Positions 12,991 through 20,385 of a DNA stretch of 64,000 nt are shown here, piece after piece. The stretch is from Janthinobacterium fluminis. GTDB lineage: Bacteria > Pseudomonadota > Gammaproteobacteria > Burkholderiales > Burkholderiaceae_D. Below the pieces are notes generated by a model. It made no database searches and was not told the origin of the DNA. It saw nothing but the letters and a program-made list of their open reading frames with translations. Location: the NCBI RefSeq assembly GCF_028595325.1, contig NZ_JAQQXR010000014.1, forward strand, positions 1 to 64,000. Direction: 5' to 3'. Made by a program: the position numbers and the translations under genes. Within the stretch, counting starts at the first letter, position 1; every line of letters starts with the position of its first letter.

Positions 12991-13887
12991 ATGTCTCATC
13001 GGCGCTCGGTCGCTTTGGTATTGCTGTCGGCAATAGGTTTCGGCAGCATGGCCCTGTTCGCCAATGCGGCTTACGCGTCCGGCGTGACGCCGTCGACCCT
13101 GCTGGCGCTGCGCTTCCTGCTGGCGGCGCTGATGCTGGCGCCCGTCGTGTGGATGCGGGGCTGGCAGTTGCCGCGCGGCCGGGTGCTGGCCGGTTATATG
13201 CTGATGGGCTGCATGTATACGGCGCAGTCGCAAAGCTATTTCAACGCGCTGCTATACGCCAGCAGCGGCCTGGTCGGCATGCTGCTGTATGTGTATCCGG
13301 TGCTGGTGACGGCGCTGGCGCTGGCGCTCGGCTGGGAAAAGATGGACCGGCGCATGCTGGTGCTGATGCTGGTGGCCGTCGGCGGCATGGCCGTCACGCT
13401 GGGCGGCAAACTGCAGGGCCAGCCGATCGGCATCGCGCTGGCGCTGCTGGCGGCCGGCATTTACGCCTGCTACATCCTGATCGGCAACCGCTTGTCGCAG
13501 AGCCGCCAGGACACCCATCCCCTGGCCGCCTGCGTGGTCATCATGGCCACGGCGGCCGTCACCAACACCGGGCTGGCGCTGTGGCATGGCGTCGCCCTGC
13601 CGGCCAGCGCCAACGGCTGGCTGGCCGTGGCGGCCATCGCGTTGTTCTCGACGGCCGTGGCGATTGCCTGCTTCCTGGCCGGCGTGAACGCCATCGGCGC
13701 CGCGCAGGCATCGATCCTGTCGACGCTGGAGCCGGTGGTGACGCTGGGCCTGGGCGTGGCGATGCTGCATGAAACGGTCAGCGCCAGCCAATTGCTGGGC
13801 GGCGCGCTGGTGCTGACGGCGGTGGTGCTGCTGGCGCAGCGCGCGCCGGCCAGGCCGGCCGCCATCGCGGCGGCCAGCGGCGCCTAG
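12991..13887 (+). CDS. EamA/DMT-superfamily transporter
   Basis: A 298-residue inner-membrane protein with about ten hydrophobic helices in two EamA halves (for example LLALRFLLAALMLAPVVW in the first and ILSTLEPVVTLGLGVAMLHE in the second). Family members export amino acids or other small metabolites; the substrate here is unknown. The start MSHRRSVALVLL is chosen because AAGGA precedes it and the open frame upstream is the family B repeat. It is divergent from the LysR regulator. Confidence 0.88.
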   Translation: MSHRRSVALVLLSAIGFGSMALFANAAYASGVTPSTLLALRFLLAALMLAPVVWMRGWQLPRGRVLAGYMLMGCMYTAQSQSYFNALLYASSGLVGMLLYVYPVLVTALALALGWEKMDRRMLVLMLVAVGGMAVTLGGKLQGQPIGIALALLAAGIYACYILIGNRLSQSRQDTHPLAACVVIMATAAVTNTGLALWHGVALPASANGWLAVAAIALFSTAVAIACFLAGVNAIGAAQASILSTLEPVVTLGLGVAMLHETVSASQLLGGALVLTAVVLLAQRAPARPAAIAAASGA

Positions 13888-13927
13888 GCCGCGGTTTTTA
13901 TATCCGCGGCAAACGCCGCGGGCACGC

Positions 13928-14668
13928 TCATTCGTATTGCGCCAGCGCGCGCTTCCACTCGGGGTCGTCCTTGAGTTTGTTGATGACCGGGACCAGCTTG
14001 TCGAACACGGCTTGCTGCGCGCGCGGCGCCAGGAAGCGCCGGTCGGTGCCCGGGCCGGGCATGGCCGCGATCTTGAATTGCCCGTACAAATTATTCTTCT
14101 TGATGTAATAGCGCACCATCGATTCGACGACGGCGCTGCAGTCGACGCGGTTGCGCAGCAGCTTGTCGAGGTTTTTTTCCTCGCTGAGCGCGTCGTGGCG
14201 TATCAGGCCGTGGCGGCGTATCCATTCGTCGATGCCCGGATACACATAGCCCAGCGTCAAGCCTATCGTCGCGCCGGCCAGCGTGGCCGGCTCCTGCGGA
14301 TTGAGCGGCCTGGCGGCCGTTGACACCAGCACGAAGCGGTCGTGGGCGAACGCCGTCGTCCACAGGTATTTGCTTTGCCCGGTGTCGTTGAGCCACTGCG
14401 GCATCATGCCGATGACGATGCCGTTCAGGCTGCCGTCTTCCAGTTTCACCTGCAGGCGTTTGCGCGGCAGGTAGACCAGCTTGAAGGTGTAGTCGGCGAT
14501 TTTTTTCCGGTTCAGATAGCCGATCAGGTCCGGGTAGATGCCGCGTTCGCCGTCTATCATCAGCGGGGCAAAATTGGCGCTGGTGTAGACGATGACGGTG
14601 TCGGCGCGGCTGGCCCCGGCAAAGAGGCAGGCGCAGGCCAGCGCGATACCGGACAGGGAATTCTTCAT
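13928..14668 (-). CDS. Periplasmic substrate-binding protein (SBP_bac_3-like)
   Basis: A 246-residue protein with a cleavable signal peptide (MKNSLSGIALACACLFAGASRA) and an amino-acid-binding-protein-like fold (VYTSANFAPLMIDG, VVESMVRYYIKK). No ABC permease or ATPase gene is beside it, so it is an orphan. Such proteins can act as sensors or share a transporter encoded elsewhere. A longer upstream frame exists but the signal peptide fixes the start. The only similar protein in the window is at 49405-50217. Confidence 0.8.
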   Translation of the reverse strand: MKNSLSGIALACACLFAGASRADTVIVYTSANFAPLMIDGERGIYPDLIGYLNRKKIADYTFKLVYLPRKRLQVKLEDGSLNGIVIGMMPQWLNDTGQSKYLWTTAFAHDRFVLVSTAARPLNPQEPATLAGATIGLTLGYVYPGIDEWIRRHGLIRHDALSEEKNLDKLLRNRVDCSAVVESMVRYYIKKNNLYGQFKIAAMPGPGTDRRFLAPRAQQAVFDKLVPVINKLKDDPEWKRALAQYE

Positions 14669-14784
14669 CGGAAAATCATAACACGGGGGTGGGGATGGTG
14701 ATGTTTTCCTTGATGTAAATAGTTTCTTTTGAGTAATATTTGTGCTAAGGTATATGTCTTTCCTATTTCGCGCAAAGGTAGTCC

Positions 14785-15477
14785 ATGAAGCAGCAATCAG
14801 CATTTATTCTCGTATTCTCGGCCTTGCTCTTGAGCGCATGCGGCGGGTCGTCCGATCCCCAGTCTGGCACGACGGCCGTCCGGCCCGCCGTTCCGGCGGC
14901 GCCCACGTTCGGCGATTGCGCCGTGTATACCCCCGGCGTGAAATACCTGCGCTCGAACGGCGACAGGGTTGAAATCATTCAAGGGAAGTTCGAGGGCAGC
15001 GATGCGTTTGCGCTGGCCGAATTCCGCCCGAATAACACCCGATCCGTCGAGTTCTATCAGAAGATCGAGGGCGGCTATGTGCGTCCGCTTGGACAATATG
15101 AATATGACGCGGCCGGCGCATTCCTGGCCAAGTCGGTCGTTACCGGCGATACGGGCATACCGCTGAACATATTGCCGGGCAAGAGCGTGGAAATGAAATA
15201 TGCCGTAATGAGTAATACCTCGACCGCCGGCGGCGCGCTGGTGCCGGAAAATTACGCGGAAACGTTCACCTTCATCGGTTTCGAGGACGTGGTGCTGGCA
15301 GGCCGCACCTTCGCCAATGTGTGCAAATACACGATCCGCCGTCCGGGGGAAACCACCCAGGAGGCATTCTGGCTGGCCAAGGGCTTCGGTCTGATCCGCT
15401 ATGAAACGCTGGATGCGCAAGGCGCCGCCATGCCGGGCCGTCGCACTGAACTGACCAGCATCATAAGCGCGCCCTAA
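14785..15477 (+). CDS. Hypothetical lipoprotein
   Basis: A 230-residue protein of unknown function. The N-terminus MKQQSAFILVFSALLLSACGG is a lipoprotein signal with the lipobox LSAC, so it is probably membrane-anchored in the periplasm. The mature part is soluble-looking, with aromatic and charged stretches and no recognised domain. It starts the lower-GC patch (14.8-17.6 kb), and its 3' end abuts a decayed transposase. Confidence 0.7.
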   Translation: MKQQSAFILVFSALLLSACGGSSDPQSGTTAVRPAVPAAPTFGDCAVYTPGVKYLRSNGDRVEIIQGKFEGSDAFALAEFRPNNTRSVEFYQKIEGGYVRPLGQYEYDAAGAFLAKSVVTGDTGIPLNILPGKSVEMKYAVMSNTSTAGGALVPENYAETFTFIGFEDVVLAGRTFANVCKYTIRRPGETTQEAFWLAKGFGLIRYETLDAQGAAMPGRRTELTSIISAP

Positions 15478-15500
15478 ACCGCGCACCTGGCGGGAATGCC

Positions 15501-15663
15501 CGCCTCTGAAATAGTCGCGGTCTGCGATGAGGGTCAGTTGCTTGGCCACCATTGCAGATCGCGCCAGCCCGCTCATTGGCGATAGATGGCCGTGGTCCGT
15601 GCCGACATTTGTGACCTCGTGGGCCACGACCAGATGATGTGTCGCGTCCACGGCCGTTGTACC
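15501..15663 (-). pseudogene. Remnant of an IS1182-type transposase
   Basis: On the minus strand the translation TAVDATHHLVVAHEVTNV, then LSPMSGLARSAM and LTLIADRDYF, resembles the DDE core of IS1182-family transposases (where AVDxKHHLIVAHEVTN and ADRGYF are usual). Only about 50 codons remain, with an in-frame stop just upstream and the preceding RYN apparently in another frame. It is non-functional. Its ends could not be located. The surrounding 15478-15856 gap otherwise shows no gene. Confidence 0.6.
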
Positions 15664-15856
15664 TTATAGCCGACGGCACTGACCTTCGACAAAGCGCTTC
15701 ATCCTCGTCTTCTCTGGAAGCAATGAGATACATCCTCAACGGTTGGTGGCGAATCTCGTTTACACCGACGCAAAATTTTCCGCGATATTCAATAGCCAAC
15801 GCTGGGGCGTTTTGACATAGTCTGGGCCACAAGCAAGCCCTTAATTTTTTATTACT

Positions 15857-16192
15857 ATGTCTAAAATCCGTTTGTTAGTCCATCCCAATGGAAAAAGCCG
15901 CCGCATAAAGCGTGGTTTTTGCTGGCTAGGTTTCTTGCTCCCAACCCTTTGGGCAATCTCAGAAGGACTATGGCGTCCTTTTGCGTTTTCGCTGCTGGGA
16001 TATTATTTATATACAAGGGCGTTCGATTTCGTAAATGACCTGCAAATCCCAGCATTAGCCCTCTTGTGGCCAAGCTACTTCGTGGTCATGGTGATTTTCG
16101 GCGCGTTCGGCAAGAAATGGCTTGTCAATGACCTCTTGGCACATGGCTATCGTGACGTGCCGCTAGAAGAAAAAACGAACACGCTCGTTTAG
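15857..16192 (+). CDS. Small membrane protein, DUF2628-like
   Basis: A 111-residue protein with two hydrophobic stretches (FCWLGFLLPTLWAISEGLW and ALALLWPSYFVVMVIFGAFG) followed by a soluble tail with NDLLAHGYRDV. The aromatic first segment and the LLxxGYR ending resemble DUF2628 proteins, whose function is unknown. Base composition is clearly less GC-rich than the flanking chromosome, suggesting recent acquisition. Confidence 0.6.
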   Translation: MSKIRLLVHPNGKSRRIKRGFCWLGFLLPTLWAISEGLWRPFAFSLLGYYLYTRAFDFVNDLQIPALALLWPSYFVVMVIFGAFGKKWLVNDLLAHGYRDVPLEEKTNTLV

Positions 16193-16317
16193 TTGAGTAG
16201 TCAGCAGTCGGCTAGAAGCGCTCGTTGATGATCCAGCGGAGCTTCATGTCGGTGAGCTGCTAAGCATTCAGCAGGGTCTAGTGCAATCGTGGCGATTCAG
16301 CAGTCCGCTGGGCTGAA

Positions 16318-16776
16318 TCATTCGGCGTTATTGTTGAGGGTCTGGTGGCGTTTTTCAGCATAGGCTTTAAGTGAGCGCATCGTTATGGGAAGCCCCTCCC
16401 GAACTCGCTTAGCAACGCTTGGCCTAAACAGAAAGGCAAGGGCTCCAGTGAACCACACGCGATGAGTGACCGTCGATCCGCCATCTACCGTAGAAACCGT
16501 GTGCTCGAAGTGTATGCGGAATAGAGGAATGTAGCCCTCTACGGTGAACGAGCGACCTGCGGAGCGCTCTGTGACAGTCATCGGAATGCCCACCCCCTTG
16601 CTGGGAACTATCCGGCCATTTGTTCCAACTGCGAATGGCCCATTGAGCCGGGCTTGCTTTGTGTCCGGATCCCAAAGGTGCCATCGGTCGACCTCGCTCC
16701 AAATCTGGTCGACGACAGCGGACGGGACTGCAATGTGGATGCTTTCTTCGATATGCATAAACTGGGCGATCTCCAT
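16318..16776 (-). CDS. SRPBCC (START-like) domain protein
   Basis: A 152-residue protein of the polyketide cyclase/SRPBCC hydrophobic-ligand fold: an N-terminal strand (IHIAVPSAVVDQIWSEVDRWHLWDPD) and a C-terminal helix (RVREGLPITMRSLKAYAE). The ligand is unknown. Met1 (16776) or Met7 (16758) could be the start; a GGAG lies about 12 nt before Met7. It lies alone in the lower-GC patch. Confidence 0.65.
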   Translation of the reverse strand: MEIAQFMHIEESIHIAVPSAVVDQIWSEVDRWHLWDPDTKQARLNGPFAVGTNGRIVPSKGVGIPMTVTERSAGRSFTVEGYIPLFRIHFEHTVSTVDGGSTVTHRVWFTGALAFLFRPSVAKRVREGLPITMRSLKAYAEKRHQTLNNNAE

Positions 16777-17156
16777 ATCATTTTTATGAAAGTAACTGGG
16801 CCTTGTACCCCACGCCGCGAAGCGTCTGGATAAAATCGTTCAACTGCATAGCATTCATCATGCGGGCCATCCATGATAATTTTGATAATTAATGGACGCC
16901 CTATAGCAGGAGCAAACGCACGCGCTTTTCCTTTGCATCGGCCTAAGTATCCTTGCTGGGATTGCAGGATACACTGTAGTTTATTGCTTGCATAAATATA
17001 ATTGCATTTTTCTTATACTTGCCATAGACGGGGGCGTGCCATGACTGCGAAAGCCGTTTGGAATGGCGAACCGTTGGCATGTACTCGTCAGGCTCGGTTC
17101 GGGGCTTGTCAATGATCGCAATCGGCCCAGAGCAGGCAATCGAGTCAATTGTCATC
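16777..17156. other. Gene-free intergenic stretch
   Basis: A 380-bp AT-richer stretch between the SRPBCC gene and the DUF4952-like gene. Short open frames are present on both strands, but none has a convincing ribosome site or recognisable protein. No clear repeat, tRNA or hairpin was seen. Confidence 0.5.
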
Positions 17157-17573
17157 TCACGGATCTTCCGCGTAAGCGTCGACATTTACGTAAAAGGTGT
17201 CGATGGTGGGCCAGTCGGCGCGCTTCTTGCCTAGCTCTTCGCCCGTGGCCATGCTCAGCATGTAGCCGATGCCGGTGCGACGGTCGCGCCAGAAATGTGG
17301 CGTGCTGTCCCAGATGCAGCAATAGTGCTGGAGCTGCGGCAGACCGTAGTTGCGCCGCAGATACGCTTCCGCCTGGTACGCGTGCCGGCCATGCACCCAA
17401 TAGCGTGCCGTGTAGGGCTCGCTTTGACGATTGCGGTCTTGCTTACAGCCTTGGTAGACCAGATAGGTGGGCTTCTTGCCCAACTGGGCCAGGAAATCGC
17501 CACATGCCAGTTCGGCTTTTGCGCCCGTCGTGGCAAGCAAGAGCAGCCAGGGCAGATAGCTATGCAGCCGCAT
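17157..17573 (-). CDS. Secreted protein, DUF4952-like
   Basis: A 138-residue protein with a signal peptide (MRLHSYLPWLLLLATTGAKA) and a mature domain with conserved-looking Cys (ACGDFLAQLGKKP, YQGCKQ, HYCCIWDS). The CGDFLAQL / YCCxW pattern resembles DUF4952 proteins of enterobacteria, function unknown. The open frame extends 32 codons upstream, but the signal peptide marks the likely start. Part of the lower-GC patch. Confidence 0.6.
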   Translation of the reverse strand: MRLHSYLPWLLLLATTGAKAELACGDFLAQLGKKPTYLVYQGCKQDRNRQSEPYTARYWVHGRHAYQAEAYLRRNYGLPQLQHYCCIWDSTPHFWRDRRTGIGYMLSMATGEELGKKRADWPTIDTFYVNVDAYAEDP

Positions 17574-17774
17574 GCTCGCCTGTCCGGCAATCGTCCATCG
17601 GCGGCCCCAGATGTCGCACCAGTTCTCTGCGTAACTGCATGTCTTTTTCTCATTAAAGTGCTTGGACATGGATTGTACTGCTTAAGTTTTTCCGGGCGAC
17701 TGTTGTCATCGGATAGTAAAGTCCGTATTGGGTCCCATCACCATTGCCAGGAGCAAGGATATAAAACAAAGTGC

Positions 17775-17802
17775 TTGCATGAGAATGATTCTCATTTATA
17801 AT
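17775..17802 (+). promoter_or_regulatory. Fur-box-containing sigma-70 promoter
   Basis: TTGCAT (17775-17780) and TATAAT (17797-17802) are 16 bp apart. The spacer and -35 edge hold the perfect palindrome ATGAGAATGATTCTCAT (17779-17795), which matches the 7-1-7 Fur operator pattern TGAnAATnATTnTCA. Iron-loaded Fur bound here would block RNA polymerase. It faces the small ORF at 17859 and hmuS. Confidence 0.8.
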
Positions 17803-17858
17803 TGATTCACCTACTAGCCAGCCCGCGCCAGCCAGTGTCTACTTCAAAGGAGTACACC

Positions 17859-18071
17859 GTGCTGAAAAAAACGCCTCCTGCGCTGGTGCTGCCATTGGCC
17901 TGGAACTACGCGCCCGCCGCCGCGCCGGAGTGCCACCCCTTGCCGGCCGCCGTCCCCCATCCCCATTTTCTTGCCCGCCTGCGCGCCGCGCCGGGGGTTT
18001 TCGCCGCGCTTACGCGCGCATTGTTGTCCGCTCTGACTGTCAAGGGAAAGCGCCATGCACACACACATTAA
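17859..18071 (+). CDS. Small Fur-controlled ORF upstream of hmuS
   Basis: A possible 70-residue protein starting at GTG (LKKTPPALVLPLAWNYAPA) with a strong AAAGGAG site 6 nt upstream. It is Ala/Pro/His-rich with a basic, His-ending tail (VKGKRHAHTH). It does not match HemP, the small protein often found here. Its 3' end overlaps hmuS by 17 bp, so it may be a coupling or leader ORF. Real translation is likely from the ribosome site; function is unknown. Confidence 0.5.
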   Translation: MLKKTPPALVLPLAWNYAPAAAPECHPLPAAVPHPHFLARLRAAPGVFAALTRALLSALTVKGKRHAHTH

Positions 18072-19137
18072 TACCATCCAGGGCGCTTGCGCCGACCTGC
18101 GCCGCGAGAAGAAAATGCGCCACCGCGACATCGCCACCGAGCTGCACATGTCCGAGGGCGAGCTGGTGGATGCGCACGCGGGCGCCTTCATTTCGACCTT
18201 TGGCGCGGCCCTGTGCGCGACCCGCTTGCATCCCGACTGGCCCGGCATCGTCGAGGCGCTGGAGCCGCTCGGCGAGGTGATGGCGCGGACGCGCAACGCC
18301 AGTTGCGTGCATGAAAAACTGGGCGTCTACCGCAAGGCCAGCCATAGCCACGATGTCGGGCTGGTGCTGGGCGGCGCCATCGAGCTGCGCGTGTTTTACC
18401 GGCAATGGGCGCACGGTTTCGCCGTCAGCGAGCAGACCAGCAGGGGCTTGCAGCGCAGCCTGCAGTTTTTCGACGCTTCGGGCACGGCGATCCACAAGGT
18501 GTACTTGAAGGATAACAGCGACGTCGACGCGTATGAGCGGCTGGTGCAGCGCTTCGCCGCCGTCAGCCAGACGCCCGGCATCGAGGTGGCGCCGGCGCCA
18601 TCCGCCGCCGCGGAGCTGGCCGACGAGGCGGTCGACGTGGCCGGCTTGCGCGCAGCCTGGGCCGGCCTGCGCGACAGCCACGATTTCTTCAGCATGCTCA
18701 AGCATTTTGCAGTTTCGCGCTTGCAGGGCCTGCGCCTGGCCGAGGCGCGCTTCGTGCAGCAGATCGACAGGGCTGGCGTGCTCGACCTGCTGAACGAGGC
18801 GGCGCTGGAGGGCGTCGCCATCACGGCCTTCGTCGGCAACGCCGGCATGATCCAGATCCACTCCGGCCCGGTGAAGAAGGTGGCCGCGATGGGGCCGTGG
18901 ATCAATGTGCTCGATCCGGGTTTCAATCTGCGTCTGCGCGAGGAGGATATCGCCAGCGCCTGGGTGGTGAAGCAGCCGAGCGTCGACGGCCTGCTCACGT
19001 CGCTGGAATTGTTCGATGCGCGCGGCGACACGATTTTGATGCTGTTCGGCGAGCGCAAGCCCGGCAAGCAGGAGCTGTGCGCGTGGCGCGCGCTGATCGA
19101 GAACGTCTTGCGGGAGCATGAATTATGCGCCGCGTAA
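18055..19137 (+). CDS. hmuS: Haem-degrading/haem-trafficking factor, HmuS/HemS family
   Basis: A 360-residue cytoplasmic protein that binds imported haem and releases or degrades it for iron. Two tandem HemS domains are visible (about 30-170 and 200-350), with the matching segments LGEVMARTRNASCVHEKLGVY and ITAFVGNAGMIQIHSGPVKK. The ATG overlaps the preceding small ORF. Expression should be iron-repressed through the Fur box at 17779. No haem receptor or ABC transporter genes follow, so uptake genes must lie elsewhere. Confidence 0.88.
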   Translation: MHTHINTIQGACADLRREKKMRHRDIATELHMSEGELVDAHAGAFISTFGAALCATRLHPDWPGIVEALEPLGEVMARTRNASCVHEKLGVYRKASHSHDVGLVLGGAIELRVFYRQWAHGFAVSEQTSRGLQRSLQFFDASGTAIHKVYLKDNSDVDAYERLVQRFAAVSQTPGIEVAPAPSAAAELADEAVDVAGLRAAWAGLRDSHDFFSMLKHFAVSRLQGLRLAEARFVQQIDRAGVLDLLNEAALEGVAITAFVGNAGMIQIHSGPVKKVAAMGPWINVLDPGFNLRLREEDIASAWVVKQPSVDGLLTSLELFDARGDTILMLFGERKPGKQELCAWRALIENVLREHELCAA

Positions 19138-19201
19138 ACCAGGCCGGCGAGGCGGCACATTCCTGTGCGGCGGCGCCGGCATCTCAATCAAAGGAGCGGG
19201 A

Positions 19202-19588
19202 ATGAATATCTCGGGCGCGCTGGAAATCAAGGTTTTCGTGCCGGCGAAAAACTTCAAGTTGTCGATGGCCTTCTACGAGGCGCTGGGTTTCGAGGTCGTG
19301 TCGATACGGCACGGCGTCGCTTTGCTGAGCCTGGGCGAATGCAGTTTCCTGCTGCGCGACGGCGACGTCACGGAGCAGTCCGGCAACTGCATGATGCACC
19401 TGCTCGTCGACGACGTCGACGCCTGGTGGCAGTACCTGAGCGACGCGGAACTGGGCGCCCGCTTCGAGGTCCGGATGTCGCCCGTCGCCGACCAGCCCTG
19501 GGGCACGCGCGACTTCAAGCTGAACGACCCCTCGGGCGTGCTGTGGCATATCGGCCAGCACCCCGACACCGGCGCGGGCGCCGCTTAG
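19202..19588 (+). CDS. VOC/glyoxalase-superfamily protein
   Basis: A 128-residue single-domain vicinal-oxygen-chelate protein (KVFVPAKNFKLSMAFYEALGF, then LLVDDVDAWWQYL and FKLNDPSGVLWHIGQ). The fold is shared by glyoxalases, dioxygenases and antibiotic-binding proteins, so the activity cannot be named. The start MNISGALEIK is preceded by AAAGGAGCGGGA. It follows hmuS by 64 bp on the same strand and could be in its transcript. Confidence 0.75.
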   Translation: MNISGALEIKVFVPAKNFKLSMAFYEALGFEVVSIRHGVALLSLGECSFLLRDGDVTEQSGNCMMHLLVDDVDAWWQYLSDAELGARFEVRMSPVADQPWGTRDFKLNDPSGVLWHIGQHPDTGAGAA

Positions 19589-19644
19589 CGGCGGCCGGCG
19601 ATCGGTGCTAGCATACTTGTCCGTTTCATCATTGAGGATATGCA

Positions 19645-20292
19645 GTGGAAATCGACCATATCTTTATCCGCGTCCGGCGCGGCGCGCCGGAGGCGGAGGC
19701 GCTGCGGCAATTCGGCCTGGCGGAGGGTTCGGCGAATGTCCACACGGGGCAGGGCACGGCGAACCGCCGCTTCTTTTTCCACAACGCCTTTATCGAGCTG
19801 CTGTGGCTGGACGACGCGGCGCAGGCGCAAAGCGAATTGACCCGGCCGACGATGCTGTTTGAGCGCCTGGGCGGCGACGCGCCGCGCGTTTCGCCGTTCG
19901 GCCTGTGCTTCCGGCCCTCGGCGCCCGGCGACAAGGCGGCGCCATTTCCCAGTTGGCCGTACCGGCCCGTGTATCTGCCGCCGGGGCTGGCGGTCGACAT
20001 CGCCGCCGCGCCGCTGAGCGAGCCGATGTGGTTCTTCCTGTCCTTCGGCGCGCGGCCGGACGCGGCGGCGCCGACCCGGCGCCAGCCGCTGCTGCACCGC
20101 GCCGGCTTGCGCGAGATCACCTCGCTGCGCCTGACCGCGCCGGCGGCCGGCGCGCCGTCGGCGGCCGCCGTTGCGGCCGGCATCGAGACGCGGGAGGGCG
20201 CCGCCCACCTGCTGGAAATCGGCTTCGACGGCGAGGGCGCCGGACGCGCCCACGACTTCCGGCCGGCGCTGCCTTTGCTGCTGCGCTGGTAG
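19645..20292 (+). CDS. VOC-superfamily (glyoxalase-like) protein
   Basis: A 215-residue protein starting at GTG (MEIDHIFIRVRRG), with the glyoxalase-like opening and the FFFHNAFIELLWLDD strand followed by a longer C-terminal half. GAGGAT precedes the start. It is the second VOC protein in a row. The substrate is unknown. The large minus-strand frame that covers this region is a shadow. Confidence 0.7.
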   Translation: MEIDHIFIRVRRGAPEAEALRQFGLAEGSANVHTGQGTANRRFFFHNAFIELLWLDDAAQAQSELTRPTMLFERLGGDAPRVSPFGLCFRPSAPGDKAAPFPSWPYRPVYLPPGLAVDIAAAPLSEPMWFFLSFGARPDAAAPTRRQPLLHRAGLREITSLRLTAPAAGAPSAAAVAAGIETREGAAHLLEIGFDGEGAGRAHDFRPALPLLLRW

Positions 20293-20385
20293 CGGCGCGC
20301 GCGCCCGCCGCGCCGTCCGCTGTGCTAGTCTTGGCGCTCGACCCGTCCTTGCCGTATCCGCCCACTCTTTGCCGATGGAGGCCGC

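Noticed and set aside
15461-15832. A 123-codon minus-strand hypothetical gene
   Set aside because: It reads across the transposase remnant in the wrong frame and has no recognisable protein or ribosome site.
17063-17656. A 197-codon plus-strand frame
   Set aside because: It is antisense to the DUF4952-like gene, which has a signal peptide and conserved-looking cysteines; the plus product is Arg/Cys-rich noise.
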